From Blattamonas nauphoetae (lineage: Eukaryota; Preaxostyla; Oxymonadida): a stretch of DNA of 64,000 bases. The notes beneath the pieces were generated by a model, which did not search any database, had not been told where the DNA came from, and saw only the letters and a program-made list of their open reading frames with translations. The number at the start of each line of letters is the position of its first letter. Within the stretch, counting starts at the first letter, position 1. Made by a program: the position numbers and the translations under genes. Location: the NCBI GenBank assembly GCA_033064195.1, contig JARBJD010000061.1:124001-188000 (forward strand), written 5' to 3'. Positions 22,326 to 33,663 of the stretch are shown piece by piece.

Positions 22326-22814
22326 TCAAGATGACTTCGACAAGTCTGTTTTGGGTCGAAGGGAGTGTTTGGTCAAAATCGCGAAGGCAATCGTCTTCCC
22401 ACCTCGCGAGTGCACAAAGGTAAGGCTGCTGTGCGCTGAGCAAGAAAAGAGGCTCTTCTTCGCATGCTGTCGAGACCGGTCCATCCACGTCAACGAACGA
22501 ACAAAATACCGCCAGCATTGACGAAGGGTGAAGACACGAAGAGCGTGTTCCTCGTCGCAATCTTTCATTTCGAGCCGTCTGTGAGCAAATTCAGTTGGAA
22601 GACAGACACAGTTCCTGGCGATGTTCCAGAGATGGACAGTGATGTCTGGAACAGCAGCAGGAGAGAGTGACAGCTGTGGAAGAGCTGAGTGTAGTTGAGC
22701 GATCACGTCAGCTTCGACCAGTCGCTGAAGGAGTCCGTGCTCACAGAGATCGTTCACGTACCAGCACCTCCTCGGTGTTCCACAGTCCATCCCGACTCGA
22801 TCGTTCACTTCCAC
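22326..22814 (-). pseudogene. Divergent ARM-A relic
   Basis: The minus-strand frame contains LLQRLVEADVIAQLHSALPQ, then LSLSPAAVPDITVHLWNIAR and RRLEMKDCDEEHALRVFTLR. Position by position this parallels the ARM-A core LVKADLIPQLINTLNPQSLS, EDIHTxLM, LEIEDxNEQQAVHETVL. The flanking N- and C-terminal parts are missing or out of frame, so only the middle of the domain survives. It is more GC-rich and more diverged than the neighbouring ARM-A genes. Confidence 0.55.
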
Positions 22815-23099
22815 ACTCCGTGCTGCGTATCTGCTTTTGAGTGATCAGTGAATCCCGAAGTGAGCGAGCGTCAGCACAACAATCACAAATCAGCGATTTC
22901 TGGATTGGGTTGACAGCCGAGCACTTTCGAGTCGAAGAGTCGAGCGGTGGTTTGGCAGACACGAGAAAGTCGTCCATTCTCATCGCCTCAACACTCCCCA
23001 ACCATTTTCGAGCAGCAAGTTGAGGCGGGTGCTGCGGACAGTTGCACCACGTCGCATCGAATCAGAAGTCCCATCTCATGAACCGACGAATCAAGAGAG

Positions 23100-23388
23100 C
23101 TCCATTTCTGAGAGCAATCACAAAACAATCACGCAAACACAAACTCCCACCAATCGTCAACATCCATACATCGATGCATTGATTTCCGTTTCGGAGTTGG
23201 GAGAGAGTGGCCGCAAAGGAGAATGTGCCAATGATCGAGGGAGGCTGGCGAGAGAGAAACCCAATTGTTCCGGCAAATGAAACCATGAGGTGTCACCAGA
23301 GTTGACAAAGATCACACACAAACAGTGTTTGGTGTCCAAAAGAAGCCAAAAACAGTTCGAAATGATCGCTGGTTCTTATCTGATTCCA
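23100..23388 (-). repeat. Conserved 3' flank repeat R1, second copy
   Basis: Follows the stop of the ARM-A gene at 23389 and matches 19130-19408 over most of its length, including the segment around GAGGTGTCACCAGAG. On the minus strand it keeps a longer open frame than other copies (FLSRQPPSIIGTFSFAATLS followed by QLRNGNQ), hinting that the repeat derives from coding sequence. Confidence 0.65.
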
Positions 23389-24938
23389 TCAAAGTTGTGG
23401 GAGGTTCATGCCCTGCAGGTTGTTCCAGTTAATCGAATTGGTAACAATACGGCGTCCAAACCACGAGTTTCTGTCGTTTCGCAGCTTTTCCTCGCTCACA
23501 TCTTCGACGCCCTCCATTCTCAACATTCGTTTTATGGTCGTCCCCATCTGTCGCACTTCTCCCCTTCTTTTGTTCCATTCCCGCTGAGCATCGATGATAT
23601 GAAACAGAAAAACGTTGATTGTTTCATCATTGTCGAAGAATGAGAGACAACTTGGGATCGTGAGGAAGACAGGAATATGAAGTACAAAATCCATTGTCGG
23701 TTGATGAGATGGACATATTTTGAGGAGGTGGGTGAGGAGGATCACAAAAGACAAGGATTGCTCTCCATCGACGATCGAAAAGCGGTTCATGCATAAATGG
23801 CAGATATACTTCTCCGAAGAAATGATCACTTGCTTCAAGACTGTCTCGCGAACAGCCTGTTGTTCATCACCATCTTCAATTCCAAGTTGGGCGAGACCAG
23901 ACGGAGTCGCGAGCCAGACGGATGGGCTGAGGCTTGAAAGAAGACAGGTGAGGATGTCTCCAGCTTCCGTGAAGGAAAGAGACAGTGGATAGAGAGTGTT
24001 GACGAGTTGAGAGATCACATCAGCTTTGACAAGGTGAAGATGTATTTCAAGTGAACAGCGATGGATTATAGTACCCGGACAAACCCGTTAGAGCGGATAT
24101 ACCCGTTAACCATTCCACATGAGCATAGCAGTCCCCCCTCTTCACTAAAATTATCCTTCCACTTCCCGTCCATTACTCTTTTCATTATTTTTAAAACAGG
24201 AGTCACTGTTGAAAGAATGATTGTGAAATGGAATGAGAAAAGTGAAAGTCGAAATGTGCTCGGAACTTAGCCAATGTCTTCCCAGGCGTCCAAGGGATGG
24301 TACATTGAGATACAACCTCTTTGTACTCAGCATCACATACAGGGTGTCGTGGCTGGTCATTCATCGATTTGAAATGACCCATAGACCTCGATCAAACATC
24401 TGAACAGGGGACAAATCATTTCAGAATTCGAACAATAACTTTCTTTCAAGCGCAACATATCAGTCGTCATAATAAAAGTTTCAATGTGAAGTGTGGTATG
24501 TTGGGAACGGGTTTATCCGACTTACCGGGTTTATCCGGGGACTATTAGAGTGTCAAGCTTCTTCATCGCCGATGTGGCAATGACCGGACTGCCTGAAGTA
24601 ATGAGCACCACAATCGACTGGACGAACACTGTCGAAGATTCTTCTGTGGTTGGCCCAAAGCAGCGTATGAATGCATCTGCTGATTTTTGATCATCCGGAG
24701 TCATATACTTCAGAAATCTCACGGCTTTTGCTTTCAGAGAGTCATCAAAGGTGGGCTGTAGCTTTATCGTGGCAATCAGAGACTGAAAGACCACATCCTT
24801 TCCGACAACAGAAACTCGTTGGTGTTCGTCCCAATTCAGGAATGGTGAGCAATCCACTGAAAATGGGAGCGGAGGGGAGGACAAAGTAGAACGCGTTGGA
24901 CTTGAGCCGGCGTCTGCTTTCTCGTCAATCGAACTCAT
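23389..24938 (-). pseudogene. ARM-A family gene split by a 476-bp TIR element
   Basis: The 5' part starts at the ATG at 24938 (MSSIDEKADAGSSPTRS) and runs to KKLDTLI. The 3' part continues with HLHLVKADVISQLVNTLYPL and ends at 23389 with NNLQGMNLPQL. The two halves abut exactly the element 24069-24544 with its TTA duplication. Taking out the element and one TTA gives sequence that aligns base for base, in frame, with the intact paralogue at 19409-20482, so the gene was probably intact before the insertion. The element contains stops in every frame I examined, so the gene is disrupted unless the insert is spliced out. CTGACCCATAA is at 24967-24977. Confidence 0.85.
24069..24544. mobile_element. 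476-bp non-autonomous TIR element (MITE) related to the DDE_1 element
   Basis: The left end is TAGTACCCGGACAAACCCG followed by TTAGAGCGGATATACCCGTT. The right end reads inward as TAGTCCCCGGATAAACCCGG. These match the termini of the 2-kb transposase-bearing element at 47105-49122, including the inner repeat of the acaaaccc/ataaaccc unit. The flanks carry TTA on both sides (24066-24068 and 24545-24547). No coding capacity is visible, so it would have to be moved by a transposase supplied elsewhere. Confidence 0.88.
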
Positions 24939-24966
24939 TCCGATAGTTTCGGAGACAAAACGTAAC

Positions 24967-24977
24967 TTATGGGTCAG
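24967..24977 (-). promoter_or_regulatory. CTGACCCATAA motif before split ARM-A gene
   Basis: Exact motif, 29-39 nt upstream of the ATG at 24938. Confidence 0.5.
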
Positions 24978-25580
24978 ATCAAAGTGTCAAAGAAAGAGAT
25001 TGAGATGAAAGTGATGTCCAAAAGGAAGAGACAAGACTAACCAACGAAGTCCGACAAAATTCATGAATGAAGAATAATTCTTTGAGCGATGTGAAAAGAA
25101 AGATGACATCGTTTTTTCGTAGAACAACGAATCAACCAAGATGCCCATTCAGAACTACAGAAGAAGAGAGTCGTGACAACTGATGAGTTCCATCAGAGAA
25201 TCGACTCTATATAATACTCAGAAAAGCGAACTACAGTCGTCTAATTTAATGTTATCAAAATCCGAGGTTAAGATTAACATATAAACTCCAAGAAATGAAG
25301 CATAAACAAGGGAGAACGATAAATACTTGCACAGCAATTTAATTCGTGTTAGTCCAATCGTATCCCTTTCGTGTTGCCTCGTCAAAGATCCTTGGCGATC
25401 CACTTCGACTGCTGCAATTAGTGAAGCAGTTCTGGGTTAAAGTGCGAGGCATCACTTCCACCGCAATATCCAGACCTTTGATACATGAGATCAATCAAGC
25501 AGAAACTGAGATCGATCGATCTCAGTTCCGGTTTTTGGGACTGAGATCAATGACTTAATTAAGCGTATCTATATTTGTCT
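24978..25580. other. ARM-A 5' flank and AT-rich spacer
   Basis: The first ~180 bp match the upstream flanks of the ARM-A genes at 20482 and 55640 and include an unoccupied version of the insertion site used at 20652. Beyond 25200 the sequence is AT-rich. A short palindromic segment (GATCTCAGTTCCGG...GGGACTGAGATC) lies at about 25519-25550. No gene was recognised. Confidence 0.5.
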
Positions 25581-26900
25581 CAATGTTGTGTCGAATAGTC
25601 AAAAAAAGAATCTTGTAAAAGCGAAATGGTCGTAGTGCGATAGAATAAACACTGAAAAGAGGAAAATTCACTCAACTTTTGCATTAGATTGTCTGTCGTG
25701 TTGGCCAATGCTCCGTCATGATCTCGGCCTTCCTCCTCATCTTCCAGTTCCATCCCCCAGTGCTCGCTCTCGACATCATTCGCAGGTTCCACTAACTTGA
25801 CTTCCTCTTTGCGCAATTTCTGCGTTTGCTTGCTCAACTGCGAGAGTGGAGAGAGAGGGGGATCATCTGTGATCGATCCTTCTGTTGTGAAGGAAATGGC
25901 GTCGTGTAGGAGGAGTGAGCTCGTTTGGAGGAGCGTTGGCGTGATGGAGTTCCTCATCGTCGGTAAAATTGATTCAATGCATGCTCAGTCCAAATGGCGA
26001 CAAATCGCGCGATTATTCAGACTTCCAAAAGCGCAATCTGAACAGCGCCTCGGGTGTATCTCTGATCCTTCTTTTCCATTCATTGACTATCCAACTTGGC
26101 CATTCTCCAGAATCGACATCAGAACGAGAGTTGCGGTGTCTGATGACTTTCTTTTTGCTTCGAGAAAAGAACACGCTCTCGAACGGCAGGAACCAGTTGC
26201 GCAACAAGTTGCTCCATCTCTGACGATGGACCAGGCAGAGAAAACCTTGTGTTGACAAACAAGTCGTCTGGAGTTGTTTGTATTCTTCGATTTTGGATAG
26301 CGGTTTGCTGATCGGTTCCAGGAACGAGAGTACTGACCAAGAGGAGAGTCAACGAGCGATATGGTCATAAAACCAAGAGTGGGTGGCTGTGGAGGGCGGG
26401 AATATGGGGCACACCCCATTTCGACGAGATACAGTGAATGTGTTTCTGAGATGGTTCGAATGTCGAGATTGTGAAAGATAATCTGATCACAATGCATCGT
26501 TCAGGAACGCCAGAAATAGTTTGGAGAGAGGACGGTTGACGATGTGACAGTCAAAGACAGCCACGTCGAGAACGACGAACCCAAAAGAGCAAGCCATTTC
26601 TGGACGATTGGAGGCGATCATAGAACCTGTTCATCTGCACCAGCAATCATCGCATTCCCAAAATCCGAGGAGAGTCCGCAGAAATGAGCTGGAGTCATTC
26701 GAGAGAGGCGGTTTCTTCGCGTCTTTTGAGATCTCACTCGTCACTGACAGATTATCTGGGAGAGATGGAAATAAAGAGAGAAATAATGGAAATGACAGAT
26801 TAACCAAGACAAAATAGGACTGAAGATCGTGATAAAGAGAAGAAATCTCGAAGACTAATAGACAAATGAACAACGAATGTGAACCTGCTGAATAAATCAC
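25581..26900 (-). pseudogene. Decayed gene remnant, inverted counterpart at 61.1-62.1 kb
   Basis: The minus strand carries several open fragments in different frames: KKPPLSNDSSSFLRTLLGFW near 26700; AYSRPP-type and NTRFSLPGPSSEMEQLVAQL around 26240; and KEEVKLVEPANDVESEHWGM with an acidic tail near 25750. The same series in the same order appears on the plus strand at 61.1-61.9 kb (KLPLSKDSNSFLQTLLGCWE and so on). In that copy the series follows an ARM-A2-like gene. No start, domain or splice path links the fragments. The parent function is unknown. Confidence 0.45.
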
Positions 26901-27258
26901 TCTAAGAGAGAAATAATCGTCGAGAAATGGTATAGGAGATCCGTCGCGGTGGAATTAAAACAATTATTTGACGAAAAAGCGGGATTCATCCAGTTCTTCA
27001 ATCGGAACGGGAAGAAGAATTATTGTGGGACGATTCATCTCGAGAGTTCAATGAAAGTGCTTATAAACAAAAATCAACACGGATAGTGGGTCTTTTACTT
27101 CGTTCTTTCGAGTTTTATGAGAATTTAAACACTAGTTATTTTCTGAGATCAAAAAAGCTGAATTCGATGAGATCAATCTCAAAGGTCTGCCAATATCTGA
27201 TCCTATCTTTGCTCTATTCGCAAATATCACGTTCTCAAACGAGAATTTTGGGGTAAAT
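26901..27258. other. Spacer with a possible short coding remnant
   Basis: The plus strand near 27150-27258 reads SDPIFALFANITFSNENFGV and runs into the TIR element at 27261. The frame appears to resume after the element as ILRLHGSGNLEL. This suggests that the element entered a degraded coding stretch. Otherwise the sequence is AT-rich and featureless. Confidence 0.35.
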
Positions 27259-27260
27259 AT

Positions 27261-28357
27261 GTGCGGATCCGCAACGACTACGCACTTTCAAGTTTCGTGA
27301 TCAAACTTAAATCACTGAAGTGAATGGTCAATGGTATTAATAATCACTTATTGGTTTGTCTTCTTTCGACTTAATTCGAGGGTGACTGACAATCTGTGTC
27401 TTCAGAGTGAATTCTGTTTGTGATTGAGATGTTTGAGTGTTTTCGGAAAGACTTCTTTCAGACAATGGATATTTTGATGCTTTAAGAGGATCCGGAAGGT
27501 CAATCGACCGAAGGATCGCGACAGGAACCGTTTGTCGATCTTCACGGAAATCACTTTGGCTGCGCCAAGAATAGCATTTCAAATCACCTACTTCGGTAGA
27601 AAAAATGTCATTTGACAGAACCACCGCTGAATAGTGTCTACAAAGATTTTATTGCGTTTTCAATTGTTCGAATCGTGAGACCCGTGTACTATAACGGCGA
27701 AACTGAGTTTCTGTTTCTGAAAAAGTTGAATCCTATATCGTATGCATGATTTTGTTGAGAATACTCACAAAGTGTTGTGGAATCGTTGATCGATGTGAGC
27801 CATTGGAAAGAGTCAGCCTCACATCAAATTGGCTCTGATTTTCATCTGATTGGAGATACAGTCGGTTAATTGAAGAAGGAAGCACATTCATGTGACGAAT
27901 TAGTTCTTCTATCGGAACTTGACAAAGAAAGTGCCTGTTTTTGAATTGACAGCTTGTATGTGTGTATTTCGACAAAGAATGTGTGAGATCAATTGCCACC
28001 ATTGAATACATGGTGATGAATCTGATGAATTCTTCGATAGTTGACTATCAGTCCATCATTCACACCACGGAACTTTGAGAAGATAAATACCACAATTGAG
28101 ACATACTTTGTGAGAACTTTTGGGATGAAAGCCTAGTAGTCTGCATTTAGCACTGAAATTGTGTGTTTTCGCGGTGGATTAGTCCTTAACAGTGTGTCTG
28201 TTCACGATCAAAACACTAAAATGGGTGAACCAAAGATCAGCAATGAGGAACGAAATGGAAAAACAAACAAGTGATTATTGATATCATCTTCATTTTCCAG
28301 TTGTGAGTTGATTTTGTAGGGGATTCTCGAGAATGTGTAGTCGTTGCGGATCCGCAC
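27261..28357. mobile_element. 1.1-kb element with 21-bp perfect TIRs
   Basis: The left end starts GTGCGGATCCGCAACGACTA; the right end is its perfect reverse complement over 21 bp. The first 14 bases of the TIR (GTGCGGATCCGCAC-like) are nearly palindromic. AT flanks both ends (27259-27260 and 28358-28359). A 2-bp AT or TA duplication is possible; AT restores a frame shared with a related peptide at 28.75 kb. Inside, on the minus strand, lies a small candidate spliced frame (27733-28011) and another open stretch (27337-27624). Neither resembles a transposase I recognise, so it is probably non-autonomous or carries an unrecognised gene. Confidence 0.65.
27720..28011 (-). CDS. Small hypothetical frame inside the TIR element
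   Basis: From the ATG at 28011 it reads MYSMVAIDLTHSLSKYTHTS, continues through FLCQVPIEELIRHMNVLPSS, and reaches a possible GTGAGT donor near 27770 after TIPQHF. A ttttcag acceptor follows about 50 nt later, giving about 105 aa in total. There is no recognised domain and no second copy in the window to support coding. It may be element-encoded or spurious. Confidence 0.3.
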
Positions 28358-28764
28358 ATACTGAGGTTACATGGCTCAGGGAATTTGGAACTTTGTTTGA
28401 AACTTGTTGATACTCTGTTTATTCTTAAATTGATTGATCTGCTCTTTCCACCATCACATCCTGTTACGAGACCGAGTCACGTCATCCACAAACTACAGTT
28501 CAATATCGTTGTCAGCACGCTCTGCAAAATTCCATCTCATTGAAACGACCATTTCCGTCGGGTTGACAGTCGAACGCAGATTCAAACGCGAGATCAACAT
28601 CTGATGACCAGTCCTCCTCACGGACGATTCTCAACATCTCGACGACTATTATGGTCTAGTGGTGACATGACACGAATCGAAGCTGGAAGAAAGGTTCGCA
28701 ATTTTTCTTGTCATCTTGCAGGAAAGTTCCAAATTCCATGAATTGTGTAACCTCAGTATGTTGT
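28358..28764. repeat. Short inverted similarity flanking a gap
   Basis: About 40 nt at 28358-28397 (ATACTGAGGTTACA...ATTTGGAACTTT) recur in inverted orientation at 28722-28764. Both encode a peptide of the type NILRLHxSxNLEL in their own direction. They are probably two pieces of related decayed coding sequence rather than element ends. Confidence 0.45.
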
Positions 28765-29514
28765 CGCTTCTCCAAGAAAAAAGAGCACCTCCACGCGCTG
28801 CTGTATTCGAGATGAACTGGCTGTTCATAATTTGAAGGTCAGAGACGCCTCCAGCGAGTCCAAGCGCTTCTCCGTTTCCGATGCACGTGTTGTTGCGGTG
28901 AGGCAGTTTGAGAAATTCGAGTTTGAGATCGACACCAAACGAACAGAGCTGGGTAATGAGAGAGCGTCCGATCTGGTTGCTGTACAAAGAGTAATCGACA
29001 CCTGATCCAAAGATAATGAGCCTGCAAATACTCCGAAGATAATTCCTCCGCCCAGAGGGGCTGTGCAATTTGTGAAAGTTGTGTTCTCGATTGTGACTGT
29101 GTTGGCACACCCGTATGATGAATCTTTCGTCTGAGGAAGCACATGCGAGATATCTGTGTCTATGATTCTGAGTGTGCGAAATGAGCTTGAGTCTAAGACG
29201 TTAGTCATTCCGATAAGTGATTTGTGCAATTTTGTGGAAGGAAGGAAAGTGTTGGAGATAAACTCAACGGTTCCCAAATCAATGAAAACCACATGTGCGT
29301 CAGATTCCAAGTAGTTGTGGATCACTTCATCAAATACAATCGTACAAATCTCGTTTGCTTTGACAAACACATAATTCGGTGATGGGATGATGCTGACAGC
29401 TTTCAATTTAAACTCGGCGTACGTCACGTCGACGAGAGGCGCTTTATCGGCATCAACTATGATCGTAACGGTTTGATCAGTGCTCATACTTTGGATTCGT
29501 CGATCTCGATTCAA
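28649..29514 (-). pseudogene. Beta-helix (pectin-lyase-like) gene fragment
   Basis: The minus-strand frame 28825-29514 shows beta-helix features: IENTTFTNCTAPLGGGIIFG, VSISNSNFSNC and similar strand/turn repeats. A second frame continues the pattern (LGLAGGVSDLQIMNSQFISN, then TAARGGALFSW) downstream. The style matches the ectodomain of the receptor-like gene at 7.8-11.5 kb. No signal peptide, TM or kinase part remains, and the frame changes about 28.95 kb. It is a truncated, broken host-type gene. Confidence 0.65.
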
Positions 29515-30046
29515 GACTTAAATCCAATTCCCTCCATATTTTCCAGATAGAAGTTTGATGGTTGGAATGTCTGATGTCACATTCTGGAAAAATGGTCTTA
29601 ATGGGATGATTTCTTCCTCAGAGCAGAGTAGAAAGGATATCAGAGAGATGATAATCAATCGCATATCGATGATCGGAACTAAGAATTTTGATCTGAACCC
29701 ATTGTTTGAAATGTTCGATACGCAGTCTTGCGATCAAGCCACACTTTGTTTCGATCAGGAATCCATCTCGAATTCTCTCCTTCACTGTCTGTTTAGTTCT
29801 TCATTATCACCGTATCCACACTCACATAATTGTTTTCCCCCTTTTAGACGTTCAAAATATCCCCAACTGGACTCCTTCGTTATTTCCCATCCTCCAGGGA
29901 TTTTCAAGCAAATAATTGTCTGATGTTCATTTTTACTCTTGATTTGTCTGTTTCTACACATTTTGTCGTTTCTTCGCTTCTTTCCTCACTCATATTATCA
30001 TAAAATACCTCCCTAGATTGTGACACTTTCGACATCTGTTGTTTGA
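29515..30046. other. Intergenic spacer
   Basis: AT-rich sequence between the beta-helix remnant and the start of the ARM-C gene. Short frames only. No motif of the ARM-A upstream type was found. Confidence 0.5.
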
Positions 30047-32995
30047 ATGAATGAACAGAGTTCTCTTCCCCCTCCGTCCATTGATTCTTTATCCACGGAG
30101 TGTGGTGAAAGTATTGTGACATATATAACACTTTATGAGGAGATTCGGACAGAATTTCTATCATCGTATCTTCAACGATTTGAAAGAGGCGATGGTCATC
30201 TTTCTTGGATTGTGTGTTTTTCTCCTATTTCTCTCTCTTTCTGCAGAAATTGACAGAATGGTTTGTTGAAGCGGTGATTGGAGCGGAACAGTTCCGAAAT
30301 GAACACCCCTCTGTGCCGCCTCTGACCTTTGAGAACATCCTAATTGACGCATCTTCCACTATTTTTATCGGTTTTCACTTTTTCACCTTTCATTCTCCTG
30401 AAAAGATTCTCGCTCCTCGCCCAACCAACAATCAAACGCCGGCTCCCTCATTTCCGACATCTCCACACTCTGCCAGTTCTTTCTACACATCCACCGAACT
30501 CTTGAACACAACAACCAATTGATCCTCCCTCTTGATCCCAATCAGGAAGGTGTCGTATACACTCGCATCATGGTTGCCCTCGTCGAACATTTTGTGGATT
30601 CTGGAGATCTCATTCTCCAAAGTCCGTCTCCCATATATCACTCCACATATTTCTCGATCATTTTTCTTCTCGCAAAAATGAATGTCAATACTCTTTTCAG
30701 TCCGTTTCTCCCCCGCAACCTTGCCTTCACGTTCAAGCACTTCGTTCTTCAACCCGAAATTATTGGCCCGTTTTTTCTGGCAGATCACTCATTTCTACAC
30801 GGCGATACTGTTGAATGTACAGAGCAGCTTATTGATGCTGTCCGAAAGGTCAAGGAAACGCATTCTTTGGAGGTCGTGAGAAATCTGCACTTCGACTGGA
30901 AAGAATGGGTGACGATGATGGAGATGGTGGAGAAGGGTGTGACGGCATTGGTGTGTCTTCGTTGTCCGTTCATTGTTCTTCAGACTGATCTCTCGTTCCT
31001 CCAATCTCGCTGTTTCCGACCAACACTCGAAGCCCTCCAAGCGAAGCATCAACACATTGTCAATCCATCACCAATCGAAGAGAATGGTCACATAGGCTCT
31101 CTTCCCTTTCGGACGACACACGACCCTTCGCTCATCTCTTCAACCGTCGCATCCCCCTTGACATCGCTTCATCGGTGTTTGAATGTCATCGATGCGACGA
31201 AATCCACACAATGCATTGTCGACATCCACTCTTTCTTGCCCTTTCTCATCTCTGGCCTCCACTCGTCCAATTCAGTCGTCCAGTTTGTCTGTTTCACACT
31301 CTTCTTCAAACTCAGACATTTCGATCGGAAAGTTGACGATCCTCGCGACCATCAATTCCAGAGTCTTCGAAAGGCGTTCCGTGATGGGACGTATTGGCAG
31401 AATATGACACTGCTGCATCTCTGGATGAGATGGCTGGAAGACACCCACGGAAGTGGATCGACTCATGTGATAGCAGAGTCTGATTTCGATTTCAGTGGAC
31501 TCCTGGATGCTGATCTGAGCGATCGTCATCTCTTCAACTTCACATGTTCATTCGTCGGGAGAGTTCTTTTCAACGATACTAACTCGATTCCAAAAAATGT
31601 GTGGAAATTATACTTTCTTGTTCAGTTTGAGAAGAGGCATCAGATGATGTCGCGTCTCTCCACCGATCAGAGCGCTTCGTTCGTCCTGGGACAACCAAAA
31701 CACACTGTCCGTCATTTCGCGGCATATGTCAGTGCATTTTTGTCTGTCATTGATGACTTCGCATTCCCTTCTGCATTGACAGAAGTCATCGCAACTGATT
31801 TGGATCCGAATCCGCATCACTTCTCAACTTGGGTGAATCCTGCATACTTTCTCTGTCACACCTCAATCCCTCCCAACCACAGACACTCCTTCTTCCCGAT
31901 GGATCTGCTGTTTGAGCGGTTCCTCCGCGATGATCCAGACGCACTCCTCAGTGACTGGCCAGAGCGAGATATCTTCACTCCGAGCAAGTTCCTCATCACG
32001 CCTTCGATTGGTCTGCACTCACTCCTTCTTCGATGCCCAACTCAATCACGATCAACAGACACTTTATCAGCTCATCAAACTGCTTCTCGTTGATGTTTTA
32101 CGTCAGGATCTCACAACTTCGGACATTGTTGTACTCTTTGGGCATTTCCCTCCTCCTCGCCTTTTCGACAATCTACTCTCCTCTCCACACCTCGTCAGAT
32201 CTGTAAAAGACGTTTGGATCGGAGTTTTTCTTCTCTTCAACCTCTTTTGTGCGTCTACAGCTCCTTTCGGTGCTTGCTCGTCTCTCGCCGTAGTCTTCAC
32301 GATGCTGGCTTCATTCACTTCCAATCCTGAACCGTTTGAAATGGATCTGTTGAGCACAGTTGGGCAGATGGTTGTGTCTCTTCACTGGCTCAGCATTCCT
32401 GCCCACTTCGACTCTCCACTCCTCTGCCACCTTCCTTCTCTGGCTGGTGCTCAACGAGGCGTCCTCCAAACTCTCTCCTCCCACTCTGGCATCCCCTCTC
32501 TCATCACCCCTCTTACAATCTTGAGCTACGATTTCCTTTACTTTCAAATTCAATCAATCAACAACCCCGTCAACCAAGCAATTAGCTTGTTTTCGATGTA
32601 CGGACGTTATGTCACGGCTGAAGGTTCGCCTGCTCTTTTCTCTTCCTTCCTCAGGTTTCAGTTATTTCCGAAAGGGACGTGGCCTCGTGATTGACATTCT
32701 TCACCGTCTCCACTTAAAAGCTCCTGCGATCGTGTCAACTGCAATCGAGTTCTGCCATCGACTCGTCACTTTGTCGTCTGATGCTGTTCGGATTGACGTG
32801 GCGAAGCTCGGTTTGTTGGATCATATCGTGTCCGCTGTGTCGAATTCATCGTTCTTGGATGACTACGAGAAAGGGGTTGCTGTGATCGGGATTCTCCTCG
32901 ACACAATCCGACGAGACCATCTCAAACGACAAATGAGAGGGTTCGACTTCTCCCGAGGACTGAATCGCCATTCGGGAGGCTCATCGTCTCTCTGA
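30047..32995 (+). CDS. ARM-C family large helical-repeat protein, four exons, one unexplained frame change
   Basis: Starts MNEQSSLPPPSIDSLS. Introns of 35, 35 and 31 nt at 30212-30246, 30371-30405 and 32624-32654 have good borders and give smooth protein joins (HLSWI-KLTEWF, TIFIDSRSS, TAEGFSYFRK). The total is about 949 aa. Between about 31980 and 32040 the coding frame moves by one position (…KFLITPSIG to FDAQLNHDQQTLYQL) with no splice pair of the right phase. This could be a sequencing error, decay or an atypical intron. The C-terminal block SSFLDDYEKGVAVIGILLDT is homologous to SRFLEDYEHGCAIICALLRA in the minus-strand gene at 33664-37335, which is a full-length paralogue. No catalytic motif; a scaffold role is inferred. 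Confidence 0.72.
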
Positions 32996-33052
32996 CAGGT
33001 ACAGACGAGCCAAGCATGATTCTTATCACTTTGCTCACTCTGATAATTCGTT

Positions 33053-33650
33053 TCAACGCACCTTAGAAACTTTTGAAAAATGAGAAAAAGTGAGACAATT
33101 AAATGGCCTTGGTGAGAAGGGGTTCACAGTCTGTCTGTCCTTCTCTCTTTCCGCAGAAGACACTACTCTTCTTGCTTGAAACGCTGTAGTTCTGTCTCGC
33201 TCCTTCTCCTTCTCCGCTGATTTGTCTTTCTCTTTCTGCTTCTTCTTCTCGTCTGACTTCAGGCGCTCCAGAATGTTCTGTTCCTCAGCCAATCGCACCT
33301 TCTTCTGCTCTTTTTTCTTTTTCCGGAAGCTCTGTATGACTTTGTGTCTCGCCACGCAGATCTCAATCTCAGCAACCGAGAACTCCTTCGGGCCTTTCCT
33401 TCCGTCCTTCCCAGACACCATCCAAAACTGATCTTCGTTCTCTGCCACTGCCACTTCTAGTCGCTCGCTTGTTTGGTCTCCTGCTGTCCTTAGAAGTGAA
33501 TCCTATCACGGGGACGAGTTTCATGACGACTTTCTCTCGTTCGTGCTTTTCGATCCTCTTTCTTTCTGAATGAATATTGGTCCTGTCACCGGACGGTCTT
33601 CCTTTCTGATTTCATCGAGATCAAATCTGGGATCCGGTCCATGGTCTCTC
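33053..33650 (-). CDS. Small lysine/glutamate-rich coiled-coil protein, probably spliced
   Basis: The main exon (about 33053-33490) encodes NEDQFWMVSGKDGRKGPKEF, then an R/K/E-rich coiled coil (KKKKEQKKVRLAEEQN through DKSAEKEKERDRTT). A candidate 42-nt intron (gtcgtcatg to cttctaag) joins it in phase to an upstream exon reading DPRFDLDEIRKEDRPVTGPI. The start codon is unclear, because the upstream exon overlaps the end of the next gene (33664-37335) on the same strand. Charged coiled coils of this kind are common in nuclear and RNA-processing proteins, but I cannot name it. It could alternatively be a remnant. Confidence 0.45.
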
Positions 33651-33663
33651 TGATTCTTCTTCT

